Source of the DNA: Polynucleobacter sp. 15G-AUS-farblos
GTDB taxonomy: Bacteria; Pseudomonadota; Gammaproteobacteria; Burkholderiales; Burkholderiaceae
NCBI RefSeq assembly: GCF_018882445.1
Contig: NZ_JACVOM010000004.1
Span: forward strand, 1-64,000
Direction: 5' to 3'
DNA length: 64,000 nt
The position numbers and the translations under genes were made by a program. Numbering within the stretch: the stretch's first letter is position 1; every line of letters begins with the position of its first letter. This document shows positions 37,242 to 45,589 of the stretch, in pieces. The notes beneath the pieces were generated by a model, which had not been told where the DNA came from, did not search any database, and saw only the letters and a list, made by a program, of their open reading frames with translations.

Positions 37242-37972
37242 TGGTGAAGTTTTCTACTCTTAATAAACAAACGCTCTCACGAGCGTTTTGTTTAAGTGCT
37301 TTTGCCTTTTCCATCGGTTTCTCAAGCAATGCTTGGGCGCTGTTTAATGATGACGAGGCGCGCAAAGCCATCCTCGATCTGCGTAAAACACTTGCGAACA
37401 CACAGCTTGAGCTCCAAAGCCAGATCGATAAGCTCAAATCAGAGAATGCAGAGCTACGGGGAAAGATTGAGAACATAGAGAAACAAGGCGAGGATATTTC
37501 TAAAAGCCAAAAAACCTATTATCAGGATCTCGATAATCGCCTTGGCAATTTTGAACCGCGCACCATCACCGTTGAAGGAGTGAGCGGTGTAGTTCAGCCA
37601 GCTGAAAAAAATGCTTACGACGATGCCTTAAAAGCATTTCAGAATGGAAGTCTCAAGAAAGCGGATACAGATTTTTCTAGCTTCATCTCCCGTTTCCCTA
37701 AGAGCCCATACGTTCCGCTAGCGATGTTCTGGGGCGGTAATAGCAAATATGCCAATAAAGACTGCAAGGGTGCGACTACCCAATTGCAATCTTTGATATC
37801 TCGCTATCCCAATCACCCTCGTGTTCCTGCGGCATTGCTGACAATTGGTAATTGCCAATTAGAAAGCGGTAACAAAGCAGCTGCCAAGAGAACATTTATT
37901 GAAATTGTTGCGCAGTACCCAGACACGGATAGTGCAAAAGATGCTCAACGATTGATTTCAGCAACGAAGTAA
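37241..37972 (+). CDS. cpoB: Cell division coordinator CpoB (YbgF)
   Basis: The 243-residue periplasmic protein has a Sec signal (SAFAFSIGFSSNAWA) and a coiled-coil of about 55 residues (DLRKTLANTQLELQSQIDKL onward). A TPR domain follows with YDDALKAFQNGSLKKAD, FPKSPYVPLAMFWGGN and YPDTDSAKDAQRLI. CpoB links peptidoglycan synthesis with Tol-Pal. It is the last gene of the tol operon, and queC follows after 15 bp. Confidence 0.95.
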   Translation: MVKFSTLNKQTLSRAFCLSAFAFSIGFSSNAWALFNDDEARKAILDLRKTLANTQLELQSQIDKLKSENAELRGKIENIEKQGEDISKSQKTYYQDLDNRLGNFEPRTITVEGVSGVVQPAEKNAYDDALKAFQNGSLKKADTDFSSFISRFPKSPYVPLAMFWGGNSKYANKDCKGATTQLQSLISRYPNHPRVPAALLTIGNCQLESGNKAAAKRTFIEIVAQYPDTDSAKDAQRLISATK

Positions 37973-37987
37973 GTGTAAGTATTAGCA

Positions 37988-38728
37988 ATGTCTTCGTTGT
38001 CTGCAGCCTTTACATCTTTTGCTCCCCGCAAACCAAATGCGCCTGCAGTCATCCTCTTTTCAGGCGGTCTTGATTCCAGCACCATACTGGCCTTAGCTAA
38101 AGATCTCGGTTACGTCCCCTATGCACTTTCTGTAGGCTATGGACAACGTCACTCCTCTGAGTTGGCGGCCGCAAAACATATTGCAAAGCAGATGGGGGTT
38201 ATTCGCCATGAAGTGGTGAACCTAGACCTCACTCGTTTTGGTGGCTCAGCACTAACGGATTCTGCAATTGCAGTGCCAACTACGCCAGGTAAAGATCATG
38301 AGATTCCGGTGACCTATGTTCCAGCCCGGAACACGATCTTGCTGTCACTTGCACTGGGATGGGCCGAATCACTGGGCGGCTTAGATATCTTCTACGGGGC
38401 TAATGCAGTTGATTACTCCGGCTACCCAGACTGTCGCCCTGAATATGTCGCCTCATTTGAGGAAATGGCTAACCTAGCTACCAAAGCAGGTGTGGAAGCC
38501 ATCAATCATGAAAATCGCTTTCGTGTGCATGCCCCCATCATCAGCATGAGCAAAGCCCAGATTATTGAACTAGGAAGTACCTTAGGCGTGGATTACTCGC
38601 AAACTGTTTCTTGCTACCAAGCCAATGATTTAGGGGAAGCATGCGGCGAATGCGAATCATGCCGTTTGCGACAAGCAGGCTTTAAGCAAGCAAACTTACC
38701 CGATCCTACAAGGTATCGCAAAAACTAA
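37988..38728 (+). CDS. queC: 7-cyano-7-deazaguanine synthase
   Basis: QueC makes preQ0 in queuosine synthesis. The 246-residue product has the ATP PP-loop [53 protein letters not shown] and the zinc site SCYQ...[10 protein letters not shown]. It is probably transcribed with the tol operon. Its stop lies one base from the stop of the convergent antitoxin gene. Confidence 0.97.
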   Translation: MSSLSAAFTSFAPRKPNAPAVILFSGGLDSSTILALAKDLGYVPYALSVGYGQRHSSELAAAKHIAKQMGVIRHEVVNLDLTRFGGSALTDSAIAVPTTPGKDHEIPVTYVPARNTILLSLALGWAESLGGLDIFYGANAVDYSGYPDCRPEYVASFEEMANLATKAGVEAINHENRFRVHAPIISMSKAQIIELGSTLGVDYSQTVSCYQANDLGEACGECESCRLRQAGFKQANLPDPTRYRKN

Positions 38729-38729
38729 C

Positions 38730-39113
38730 TCACGCTGCACGTAACTCATCTGCTTGTTGTATTAAGCTTTGCGCAGGTATTCCCAACATGGAATGGAGTT
38801 TCCAAATCATTTTCAATGTTAATGGCCGTTTGCGATTTAGGATTTCATACACACGATTCAGCCCACCAATCATTGGCTGCAAATCCTTAGGAGTTAAGCC
38901 GGCTTGCTCCATGCGAAATTTAATAGCTTCAATAGGATCGGGTGGGGCAATATCGTAATGTTTAGCTTCATAGGCTTCAATTAACATTATTAGCATTTCA
39001 AAGCGATCTGCTTTTTTAGTTCCGGGCAATGGCTCATGATCCACAAAGTCAGATGCCTCAGCCAATGCTGATTCGTATTCTTCCTCGGTGCGAATGGGTC
39101 TTAAATCTTTCAT
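38730..39113 (-). CDS. HigA-like antitoxin with helix-turn-helix
   Basis: The 127-residue product has an N-terminal acidic region (PIRTEEEYESALAEASDFVD) and a C-terminal HTH domain (AGLTPKDLQPMIGGLNRVYEILNRKR). This matches the HigA antitoxin group with the antitoxin downstream of the toxin. It should bind the toxin and the promoter palindrome and autoregulate. The start overlaps the toxin stop by 4 bp, so it is translationally coupled. Confidence 0.9.
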   Translation of the reverse strand: MKDLRPIRTEEEYESALAEASDFVDHEPLPGTKKADRFEMLIMLIEAYEAKHYDIAPPDPIEAIKFRMEQAGLTPKDLQPMIGGLNRVYEILNRKRPLTLKMIWKLHSMLGIPAQSLIQQADELRAA

Positions 39114-39418
39114 ATACCCTCCATCTTCACTGTCTTAGCATCAATGCTGTCATATGCGGCATGGCTACCTATAAATTTTATATAAAGCACGCCAATTCGG
39201 TAGGCAACCGCCACAATTAACCTGTAATCATTGCCCTTGATATTAAAAACAACTCTGTTATTACCAACAAAGCTGGCATTTCTATATTGATTTTTAATAT
39301 CTTGGGGAGACTGCCAATTAGCACTAGCTGCCTCTTCATACCAGGCTTTTAAGGGTTGTTCTGCGCTTTTATGAACCACCCAAAACTGTATTAAGTGCTT
39401 TTTGGCTATAACTCTCAT
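39110..39418 (-). CDS. HigB-type toxin (RelE superfamily mRNA interferase)
   Basis: The 102-residue product matches the HigB family: MRVIAKKHLIQFWVVHK at the start, SAEQPLKAWYEEA, NRVVFNIKGNDYRLIVAV with conserved basic residues, and YIKFIGSHAAYDSIDA at the end. Family members are ribosome-dependent endoribonucleases. The toxin gene precedes the antitoxin gene, the typical hig order. The start codon lies only 6 bases after a TATAAT -10 box, so no Shine-Dalgarno fits. Confidence 0.9.
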   Translation of the reverse strand: MRVIAKKHLIQFWVVHKSAEQPLKAWYEEAASANWQSPQDIKNQYRNASFVGNNRVVFNIKGNDYRLIVAVAYRIGVLYIKFIGSHAAYDSIDAKTVKMEGI

Positions 39419-39424
39419 TCACCA

Positions 39425-39453
39425 ATTATAGTCCCAAATTGGGACTAATGCAA
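39425..39453 (-). promoter_or_regulatory. hig-type promoter with embedded operator palindrome
   Basis: Reading on the minus strand, TATAAT (39430-39425) is separated by exactly 17 bp from TTGCAT (39453-39448). The 19-bp sequence TAGTCCCAA-T-TTGGGACTA (39429-39447, shown with minus-strand centre) is a perfect 9-bp inverted repeat filling the spacer. Antitoxin bound here would block RNA polymerase. Transcription should start at or within a base or two of the toxin ATG at 39418. Confidence 0.7.
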
Positions 39454-39475
39454 GTAGGGTTAAAGCGACTTCTAA

Positions 39476-40093
39476 CTAGGGCTGAATGAAATTCATCATG
39501 CGCGCAACATAACGCGCAATTAAGTCAATTTCTAAATTGACTGCATCACCTTGCTTTAACTTACCCAGTGTAGTGTTCTCGAGTGTGTGCGGAATGATAT
39601 TGATATCTACTAAACATGCATTAGCATTATCTTCCGTTTGATTCACGGTCAATGACACGCCATTCACAACGATAGACCCTTTGTAAGCCAAGAAGGCTGC
39701 TAAAGCTTTGGGTGCTTCGATACGCAAAAGCCAAGAGCCATAAGCGTCCGCTGCGACTTGCGCAAAATGATCCACCTTACCAACGCCATCTACATGTCCG
39801 CTCACCAAGTGACCACCTAAGCGATCATTGAGACGTAAGGCCTTCTCTAAATTGACGGGGCCTGTTTTATCAAGACCCACAGTCTTGTTTAAAGATTCAC
39901 GTGAGATATCCAAAGCAAAGGTATTAGCTTCCAGTTGGGTTGCGGTCATACAAGCACCTTGAATGGCAATGCTATCGCCTAGCGCCACGTCATCTAGATA
40001 TCCGTCTGGTACTTCAACAAGCAAATGTAATCCATCGCCCTTTGCTTGAGCGCTTTTGATTTGACCTACGGCGGTGATGATTCCTGTGAACAT
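39476..40093 (-). CDS. ribE: Riboflavin synthase alpha subunit
   Basis: This enzyme dismutates two lumazine molecules to riboflavin. The 205-residue product has two internally similar lumazine-binding repeats: MFTGIITAVGQIK with GDSIAIQGACMTATQ, and the second with GSIVVNGVSLTVNQ, plus LGGHLVSGHVDGVGKV between. It follows ribD by 9 bp. RibH, its substrate supplier, is at 44341 in a separate operon. Confidence 0.96.
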   Translation of the reverse strand: MFTGIITAVGQIKSAQAKGDGLHLLVEVPDGYLDDVALGDSIAIQGACMTATQLEANTFALDISRESLNKTVGLDKTGPVNLEKALRLNDRLGGHLVSGHVDGVGKVDHFAQVAADAYGSWLLRIEAPKALAAFLAYKGSIVVNGVSLTVNQTEDNANACLVDINIIPHTLENTTLGKLKQGDAVNLEIDLIARYVARMMNFIQP

Positions 40094-40102
40094 AGTGAGA
40101 TT

Positions 40103-41218
40103 TTAATTCCGAATCAAACGTAAGCGTAAATCAGGGCCAAAGAGACTGTGATCAATGATCTGCCAATCTTGACGCTGCTCTAATCCCTGCAAAGGTGTGA
40201 TATTTGCTATCCCGATGCCATCCCCCATCAAGAAGGGCGCATAGTAGAGAAGTAATTCATCTACGCAGTTTTCTCTCAACATAGAGCCATTTAATTTATA
40301 ACCCGACTCAATATGAATTTCATTCATCTCGCGCTCTTGCGCAAGATAAGCAAACAATCTTGGCAGGTCTACTTTGCCCTGGGGGTTAGCCATTTCGATG
40401 ATCTCAACCCCACGCTCCTGAAATAGTTTTGCTTTTTGCTGCAGCTCAGGAGTATTCAAATGAGCACAGATAATCATCACGCCAGCGCCATCAAGGTGAT
40501 TGAAAATCTTTGCAGCTGGTGGTGTTTCTAATTTGGAATCCACAATGATTTTCCAAGGCTGACGATAGGTATCGACTTCTCTCACATTGAGACTGGGATC
40601 ATCTTCTTTAACAGTACCAACACCAGTCACAATCGCACAAGCTTGTGCACGCCAGTGATGTCCATCAGCTCGAGCAAGTGGGCCAGTAATCCATTGACTC
40701 TGTCCATTTGCTAAAGCGGTCTTGCCGTCTAAACTAGCAGCAATTTTCAATCGCACCCAGGGCAAGCCACGGGTCATGCGAGAAATAAAACCTCGGTTCA
40801 GCGCTTGCGCATCTGCCTCAAGCAAGCCGCAGCGCACATCAATACCAGCAGCTTTTAATCGCTCTAAGCCTTTACCTGCAACCAAGGGATTTGGATCTGA
40901 CATAGCTACTACTACCATCGCCGGCTTTGCTGCAATGAGTGCATCAACACAAGGAGGAGTTCGTCCGGTATGGTTACAAGGCTCTAAGGTCACATAAACC
41001 GTTGATCCCTCAGCGCTAAAACCATTTGCCTTAACATCCGCTAGAGCCTGAATCTCTGCATGAGATCCGCCTACCTTTTGGGTATGTCCACGACCAATCA
41101 CTTGCCCATCTTTCACGATCACACATCCAACACGCGGATTGGGATTGGATAAATAAAGTGCTTTTTGAGCCTGGGCCAAGGCCTCGCTCATCAATTGGTG
41201 GTCAACTGCGTTATACAT
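40103..41218 (-). CDS. ribD: Bifunctional riboflavin deaminase/reductase
   Basis: RibD deaminates and then reduces the pyrimidine intermediate of riboflavin synthesis. The 371-residue product has a zinc-dependent deaminase domain (GGSHAEIQAL, VYVTLEPCNHTGRTPPC) and a reductase domain (LPWVRLKIAASLDGKTALA, SQWITG, IVTGVGTVKEDDPSLNVR). It is transcribed with ribE. The minor pilin cluster begins 63 bp upstream on the same strand. Confidence 0.96.
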   Translation of the reverse strand: MYNAVDHQLMSEALAQAQKALYLSNPNPRVGCVIVKDGQVIGRGHTQKVGGSHAEIQALADVKANGFSAEGSTVYVTLEPCNHTGRTPPCVDALIAAKPAMVVVAMSDPNPLVAGKGLERLKAAGIDVRCGLLEADAQALNRGFISRMTRGLPWVRLKIAASLDGKTALANGQSQWITGPLARADGHHWRAQACAIVTGVGTVKEDDPSLNVREVDTYRQPWKIIVDSKLETPPAAKIFNHLDGAGVMIICAHLNTPELQQKAKLFQERGVEIIEMANPQGKVDLPRLFAYLAQEREMNEIHIESGYKLNGSMLRENCVDELLLYYAPFLMGDGIGIANITPLQGLEQRQDWQIIDHSLFGPDLRLRLIRN

Positions 41219-41281
41219 GGGTCTATTAAAACCGATTGTCTAGCTCGGTGCCAAATTTGGGCTAATTTCAGGCGATACGGC

Positions 41282-41839
41282 TTATTTACAGCCCTTCGAA
41301 TCTGTACTGGGATCACAGATCCGCCAACGCCCGCCGCTTCCCATAATCAACTGCCGCTCTAGATGGGGTGCTTTCTGATGCCCTAGGATTAAACGATTGG
41401 CCACAAACCCACCTTGACCTGTTTTAGCAGCGCCAGCGGCATTAAACAAAACGCCTTTTTGATTGGAGTGCGGATCACTAAAGCCTTTACCTCCACCCTT
41501 AAAGTAAATGGGATAAATTCCTTCTTGTGAAAACCAATTCCGAGTATTGCAGTCAACTTGTTTAGTCTTACCTAAACAAGCGCCCTTCACAAGCCAACCA
41601 CTCTCCCACTGATTTTCCTTGCGGGGGCTGATGAGCACCGGGGTACCTAAATGCAAAGCCTGATTACGAGCAAAGTGGGCATGTGCAATAAATCGCCTAG
41701 CAATCGTTTCGATTTCTCGTTTAGCAATTTGCTCTTGCAGAAGTGGCATTGTCATCATGGCCATGATCGCCACAATCAATACCACAGCCATGAGCTCCAA
41801 AAGACTTCCCCCAAATTGTTGGTGGAATGATTTACTCAA
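41282..41839 (-). CDS. GspH/FimT-like minor pseudopilin
   Basis: The 185-residue product has a prepilin leader ending QQFGG followed by SLLELMAVVLIVAIMAMMTM. This gives a Gly at -1, Ser at +1 instead of the usual Phe, and the conserved Glu at +5. The globular part has ARRFIAHAHFARNQALHLG, as in the FimT/GspH group that helps start type IV pilus assembly and, in some species, binds DNA for uptake. It overlaps the upstream PilX-like gene by 8 bp. Confidence 0.82.
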   Translation of the reverse strand: MSKSFHQQFGGSLLELMAVVLIVAIMAMMTMPLLQEQIAKREIETIARRFIAHAHFARNQALHLGTPVLISPRKENQWESGWLVKGACLGKTKQVDCNTRNWFSQEGIYPIYFKGGGKGFSDPHSNQKGVLFNAAGAAKTGQGGFVANRLILGHQKAPHLERQLIMGSGGRWRICDPSTDSKGCK

Positions 41840-42161
41840 AAGATTGCCGCCAATTTAAACGAGTCGCGATGCCTGTTTTTTCATCCAAATAAACATATAC
41901 TTGAATACTGGGTTTTTGCTTACTAGAAATCAGCCAAATATTTTTTCCAGCAGATTGGATGAAGCAATGATTTTCTGTCAAGACCGTAATTTGAGAAATA
42001 TTCTGCTCGCACTCCATGACGGCTTTTTCGGCTGCGACAAAATGACGATGTGCAGCCCTCATGGTGCTTGTCTCAATTATGCTCAATGCCGTCATGCGCT
42101 CCAAATAGCTAATTAAAGAAGACACCAGTAGCAAGAGAGCCAAGACCCAAGCTAAGATCAC
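41832..42161 (-). CDS. PilX-like minor pilin without a leader peptide
   Basis: The 109-residue product starts MILAWVLALLLLVSSLISYL, followed by helix and HRHFVAAEKAVMECEQ. The MRAAHRHFVAAEKAV stretch corresponds to the conserved AFQAAEAAL region of PilX proteins. The GTG start at 42161 overlaps the PilW-like stop (GTGA). No in-frame start codon lies between this GTG and the upstream stop, so no prepilin leader is encoded. Confidence 0.65.
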   Translation of the reverse strand: MILAWVLALLLLVSSLISYLERMTALSIIETSTMRAAHRHFVAAEKAVMECEQNISQITVLTENHCFIQSAGKNIWLISSKQKPSIQVYVYLDEKTGIATRLNWRQSFE

Positions 42162-42799
42162 AGCAGGTTCCGCGTAGCAAAAGTGCGTTCCAGATCTACA
42201 TTCAAGGAACGGCCATCGGTCATCTGAAGCCTAATGCGATAAAGCTTTTGCTCGCCGCTCCTTGCAGCATGGGATGAATCCATCTCTTCGATATTTAATG
42301 TATTCACGCCATTCATCAGCGTCGTATTTTGTATGCGCCCTTGACGATCCAAAGACTGGCAGATCAAAGATCCTCCATTGACTTTTGCGCCTTTAGGAAT
42401 ACCCGCTTGACGCTCTACTAAAAATCCTTGGTAAGCCATCTGATGTTTTGTGCGATCAGATGTCATGGTATTGCCGATGCAATCCAAATCGGCTTGACCA
42501 GAAAGTCCATGATGTGTTTTTAAAAAGTCGGAACCACGATAGCCCGATTTTTTCTCAACGAGAATGAACTGTTTCGTATCAACTTTTTTACTACTAACAG
42601 TAGACGTATTGATATTGCGATAACCCGCCATACGAATAGCGCGCCCAATCAACTCAAGTGCCCTATCACCATCAGCTATGAGTGCTTGAGTTTTCTCATA
42701 CTGAATTTGTTTAGCTGCCAAATCTGCGCTTGTTTTTAAGAGGGGCTTCAGTAGCACTAGGCATAGCGCGAGACCGACTAAGCACTCGAGAAGATTCAT
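42158..42799 (-). CDS. PilW-like minor pilin without a leader peptide
   Basis: The 213-residue product begins MNLLECLVGLALCLVLLKPL, a pilin helix in which the initiator Met occupies the +1 position and Glu the +5 position. The rest resembles PilW: DGDRALELIGRAIRMAGYRN and a C-terminal RIRLQMTDGRSLNVD. A TAA stop lies two codons upstream in frame, so a leader cannot be supplied from this frame. It overlaps the PilV-like gene by 89 bp. Confidence 0.68.
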   Translation of the reverse strand: MNLLECLVGLALCLVLLKPLLKTSADLAAKQIQYEKTQALIADGDRALELIGRAIRMAGYRNINTSTVSSKKVDTKQFILVEKKSGYRGSDFLKTHHGLSGQADLDCIGNTMTSDRTKHQMAYQGFLVERQAGIPKGAKVNGGSLICQSLDRQGRIQNTTLMNGVNTLNIEEMDSSHAARSGEQKLYRIRLQMTDGRSLNVDLERTFATRNLL

Positions 42800-43067
42800 G
42801 CTTTACAGATCCATGAGCGTGAGATCTTGCGTGCTCGCTAAGTTCAAAAACATCAGATTCCTTTCTCAGTTGTACTTTTTCGGTTTGCAGCTTGGTCTGG
42901 TGCAGAGCCAATCCTTGATAAATCTGGACCATTCCCATCCACGCTCCCACGATGAGACTCATGGCAAGGAGAGCCTCAAGCAAAACAAAGCCCTGTTGCA
43001 TCTCTTTTTTCTGGGGAATACTAATTGGTGATTGCGCTTTGGAGAAATGACGGGCTATTAAGGGCAT
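42711..43067 (-). CDS. PilV-like minor pilin
   Basis: The 118-residue product has a 25-residue basic leader ending KKEMQQG and then FVLLEALLAMSLIVGAWMGM. This is a proper prepilin site with Gly -1, Phe +1 and Glu +5. The part after residue ~75 runs in a second frame over the start of the PilW-like gene and has no pilin character, so the original C-terminus may have been lost or replaced. It is the first gene of the four-gene minor pilin cluster. Confidence 0.72.
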   Translation of the reverse strand: MPLIARHFSKAQSPISIPQKKEMQQGFVLLEALLAMSLIVGAWMGMVQIYQGLALHQTKLQTEKVQLRKESDVFELSEHARSHAHGSVKHESSRVLSRSRAMPSATEAPLKNKRRFGS

Positions 43068-43189
43068 ACCTCATTTTCTAGATACACTCGGCCTTCTAAA
43101 ACACCTCTAAGAGGCTCTTCCTGTCGGAAAGTTGGGGTATTACTGTAAGAGATCACCGCAATTGCCTCATCAGCTTAAAATGGAGAGCT

Positions 43190-44335
43190 ATGCCAAATAA
43201 ACTTGCCCCTACCGAAGAAATCATCGCCGAGCTCCGCGCCGGGCGGATGGTCATTTTGGTTGACGAGGAAGATCGTGAAAATGAAGGTGACCTGGTCCTA
43301 GCTGCCGATCACGTGACTGCTGAGGCCGTCAATTTCATGGCCAAATATGGCCGTGGATTGATTTGCCTTACTCTGACCCGCGAGCGTTGTCAGCAATTAA
43401 ACCTTCCCCTCATGGTGCGCGATAACGGCACCTCTATGGGTACGAATTTCACAGTTTCGATTGAAGCTGCCACTGGGGTGACTACCGGTATTTCAGCAGC
43501 AGACCGTGCGCTAACGATAAAAACTGCGGTCGCGCCTAATGCAAAACCTAGTGATCTCGTTCAACCTGGTCACATCTTTCCATTGATGGCCCAACCTGGT
43601 GGCGTTCTGATTCGCTCAGGTCACACTGAGGCTGGATGCGATCTGGCAGCTATGGCTGGTTGCTCACCAACTTCTGTCATTTGTGAAATCATGAAGGATG
43701 ATGGCAGCATGGCTCGTCTTCCTGATTTACTGGAATTTGCTCAAGAGCATCAGCTCAAGATTGGTAGCATTGCCGACCTCATTCAGTACCGCAGCCAACA
43801 TGAAAGTATTGTGGTGCGCGAAGGTGAGCGTGAATTTACTACCCCTTGGGGAAAATTCAAGGGTGTTATTTATCGCGACAAACCCAGCTCATGTATTCAC
43901 ATTGCCTTAGTCCATGGCCAACCTACTGAAGATCAAGAAACCTTGGTGCGTGTTCACGAGCCGGTCACTGTATTGGATTTCTTAGAAGCTAAAGTCAGTA
44001 CGCATTCATGGCCATTGGCTCAAGCTCTGCAACAAATCGCTAGCTCAAAGGCAGGGGTTGCAGTTCTACTCAACGCCTCTGGCATTGCAGCTCCGAGTGA
44101 TGGTGACTGGTTAGCGCAATTTCAAAAACTGAATGGCAGCAAGACTGAAGACTCAACACCATTAGCCCGCAAAACTGATTTCAGAAGTTATGGCATTGGC
44201 GCACAAATTCTTAAAGATATTGGTGTTGGCAAAATGCGTTTACTTGCTAACCCCAACCCAGTACCAAGTCTTTCTGGCTACAAACTAGAGGTGACTGGTT
44301 ATGCCCCCTATACTGCTCCTCATATAGAAAAATAA
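43190..44335 (+). CDS. ribBX: 3,4-dihydroxy-2-butanone-4-phosphate synthase with degenerate GTP cyclohydrolase II domain (RibBX)
   Basis: The N-terminal DHBP synthase domain (to about residue 205) has the acidic active site [27 protein letters not shown] and [16 protein letters not shown], so it should make the four-carbon riboflavin precursor from ribulose-5-phosphate. The C-terminal part aligns in layout with GTP cyclohydrolase II. It lacks the zinc-binding Cys cluster ([14 protein letters not shown] where the family has a CDC motif) and the EGRGIGL motif, while [12 protein letters not shown] is kept. This is the RibBX variant known in Proteobacteria, with the second domain catalytically dead. 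A separate ribA should exist elsewhere. Confidence 0.93.
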   Translation: MPNKLAPTEEIIAELRAGRMVILVDEEDRENEGDLVLAADHVTAEAVNFMAKYGRGLICLTLTRERCQQLNLPLMVRDNGTSMGTNFTVSIEAATGVTTGISAADRALTIKTAVAPNAKPSDLVQPGHIFPLMAQPGGVLIRSGHTEAGCDLAAMAGCSPTSVICEIMKDDGSMARLPDLLEFAQEHQLKIGSIADLIQYRSQHESIVVREGEREFTTPWGKFKGVIYRDKPSSCIHIALVHGQPTEDQETLVRVHEPVTVLDFLEAKVSTHSWPLAQALQQIASSKAGVAVLLNASGIAAPSDGDWLAQFQKLNGSKTEDSTPLARKTDFRSYGIGAQILKDIGVGKMRLLANPNPVPSLSGYKLEVTGYAPYTAPHIEK

Positions 44336-44340
44336 ACATC

Positions 44341-44853
44341 ATGACTAGCTCAAACAATGACTTTGTTGGCGTCTTAGCAGCCGATCTGAACGGACAAGAT
44401 TTACGCATTGGTATTGTGCAAGCGCGTTTTAATGAAGAGCACTGTGTGGCACTCACCAATGCATGTATCACTGAACTCTTGGCTCTAGGCGTTGCACAGG
44501 AAGACATCAAACTCGTGACCGTCCCTGGAGCATTAGAAATTCCATTTGCACTACAGAAGTTAGTAGAGACCGGTGAATTTGATGGCCTTGTTGCACTTGG
44601 TGCAGTGATCCGCGGCGAAACCTATCACTTTGAGTTGGTTTCAAACGAATCTGCTGCGGGCATTACACGCATCTGCCTTGAATCTGGACTGCCCATCGCG
44701 AATGGCATTCTCACTTGTGATACTGATGAGCAAGCGCACGTTCGCGTTGATGTCAAAGGCGCTGATTGCGCCAAAGCAGTAGTAGAAATGGCCAATCTGG
44801 CTTTAGCATTGACTCCTGATCTCGATATTGAGATCAACTCTAGCGAAGAGTAA
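44341..44853 (+). CDS. ribH: 6,7-dimethyl-8-ribityllumazine synthase
   Basis: RibH joins the DHBP and pyrimidine branches to make lumazine. The 170-residue product has [46 protein letters not shown] and [15 protein letters not shown], all lumazine-synthase landmarks, with the catalytic His in the ETYHFE loop. It lies 5 bp after ribBX and overlaps nusB by one base (TAATG). Confidence 0.97.
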   Translation: MTSSNNDFVGVLAADLNGQDLRIGIVQARFNEEHCVALTNACITELLALGVAQEDIKLVTVPGALEIPFALQKLVETGEFDGLVALGAVIRGETYHFELVSNESAAGITRICLESGLPIANGILTCDTDEQAHVRVDVKGADCAKAVVEMANLALALTPDLDIEINSSEE

Positions 44854-45374
44854 TGACGAATATGTCTAAATCTGGCACCACTCCTCCAAATAATCCCGCA
44901 TCAAAAGACGGTAAGCCTAGCGCACCAAAGCGCTCCCTCACTCCACGACGTCGCGCACGTGAGTACGCCCTTCAAGGTGTATACCAAAGCCTAGTGATGC
45001 GTCGTGCGGGCAGCATTCCTAATAAAGCTGCTATCGCCAAGCAATTAGCAGAAGATCCTGCGTTTCGTCGCTGCCAACATGAGCTCTTTCAGGGTATTTT
45101 TGAAGGCGTACTGGATCGTACAGATGAGTTTGAAGCCATCATTACACCAGCCCTGGATCGTCCAATCAATGAGCTTTCACCTGTGGAGCACGCGGCCCTA
45201 CTCATCGGCACCTATGAATTAGCCGCTGACTTGTCCGTACCTTATAAAGTGGCAATCAACGAAGCAGTCGAATTGGCGAAGACCTTTGGCGGTACTGATG
45301 GTCATAAATACGTTAATGGCGTATTGGATCTCTTAGCTCAAAAACTACGCAGTACTGAAATTCAAGCCAGCTAA
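44853..45374 (+). CDS. nusB: Transcription antitermination factor NusB
   Basis: NusB works with NusE in rRNA antitermination. The 173-residue product has a basic N-terminal lead (PKRSLTPRRRAREYALQGVYQ), then LSPVEHAALLIGTYELA and YKVAINEAVELAKTFGGTDGHKYVNGVLDLLA. The first 25 residues are an extension rich in Pro, Ser and Lys. A second ATG at 44862 is also possible. It ends the rib operon before a strong terminator. Confidence 0.95.
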   Translation: MTNMSKSGTTPPNNPASKDGKPSAPKRSLTPRRRAREYALQGVYQSLVMRRAGSIPNKAAIAKQLAEDPAFRRCQHELFQGIFEGVLDRTDEFEAIITPALDRPINELSPVEHAALLIGTYELAADLSVPYKVAINEAVELAKTFGGTDGHKYVNGVLDLLAQKLRSTEIQAS

Positions 45375-45399
45375 GCACCATCAGCCATACGGCTAAGCC

Positions 45400-45437
45400 A
45401 AAGCCCCCGAATAGATGTAGATAGGGGGCTTTTCTTT
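45400..45437 (+). terminator. Intrinsic terminator after nusB
   Basis: AAAGCCCCC pairs with GGGGGCTTT over 9 bp around a 15-base loop (stem from 45400 to 45432), followed by a T-rich run TTCTTTT. It lies 25 bp after the nusB stop and ends the ribBX-ribH-nusB operon. Confidence 0.88.
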
Positions 45438-45450
45438 TGGGCCTCCCAAT

Positions 45451-45516
45451 GATCTATACAAGCATCTATACAAGCGCTATACAGCAGCTAGGCACCAGAT
45501 ATACAGCATCTATACA
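45451..45516. repeat. Helically phased TATACA repeat array
   Basis: TATACA occurs at 45455, 45467, 45478, 45500 and 45511. A degenerate copy TAGGCA sits at 45489, exactly where a sixth would fall. Spacing is 12, 11, 11, 11 and 11 bp. Units read like AGCATCTATACA, AGCGCTATACA, GCAGCTAGGCA, CCAGATATACA and GCATCTATACA. The array lies between the nusB terminator and the dehydrogenase gene, 74 bp before its start codon. Confidence 0.8.
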
Positions 45517-45589
45517 AGTATGATCTCTGAGGGATAAAATGATTTTTACTTTCCCTTAACCCCCAAGCAGCAACTATTTAAAGCGCACC

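Noticed and set aside
43068..43189. FMN riboswitch upstream of ribBX
   Set aside because: The 122-bp leader was read for the conserved RFN element blocks and none was seen, only an ordinary GGAG ribosome site.
45451..45516. CRISPR array reading of the TATACA repeats
   Set aside because: Repeat units are 11-12 bp with no separate spacers and no cas genes.
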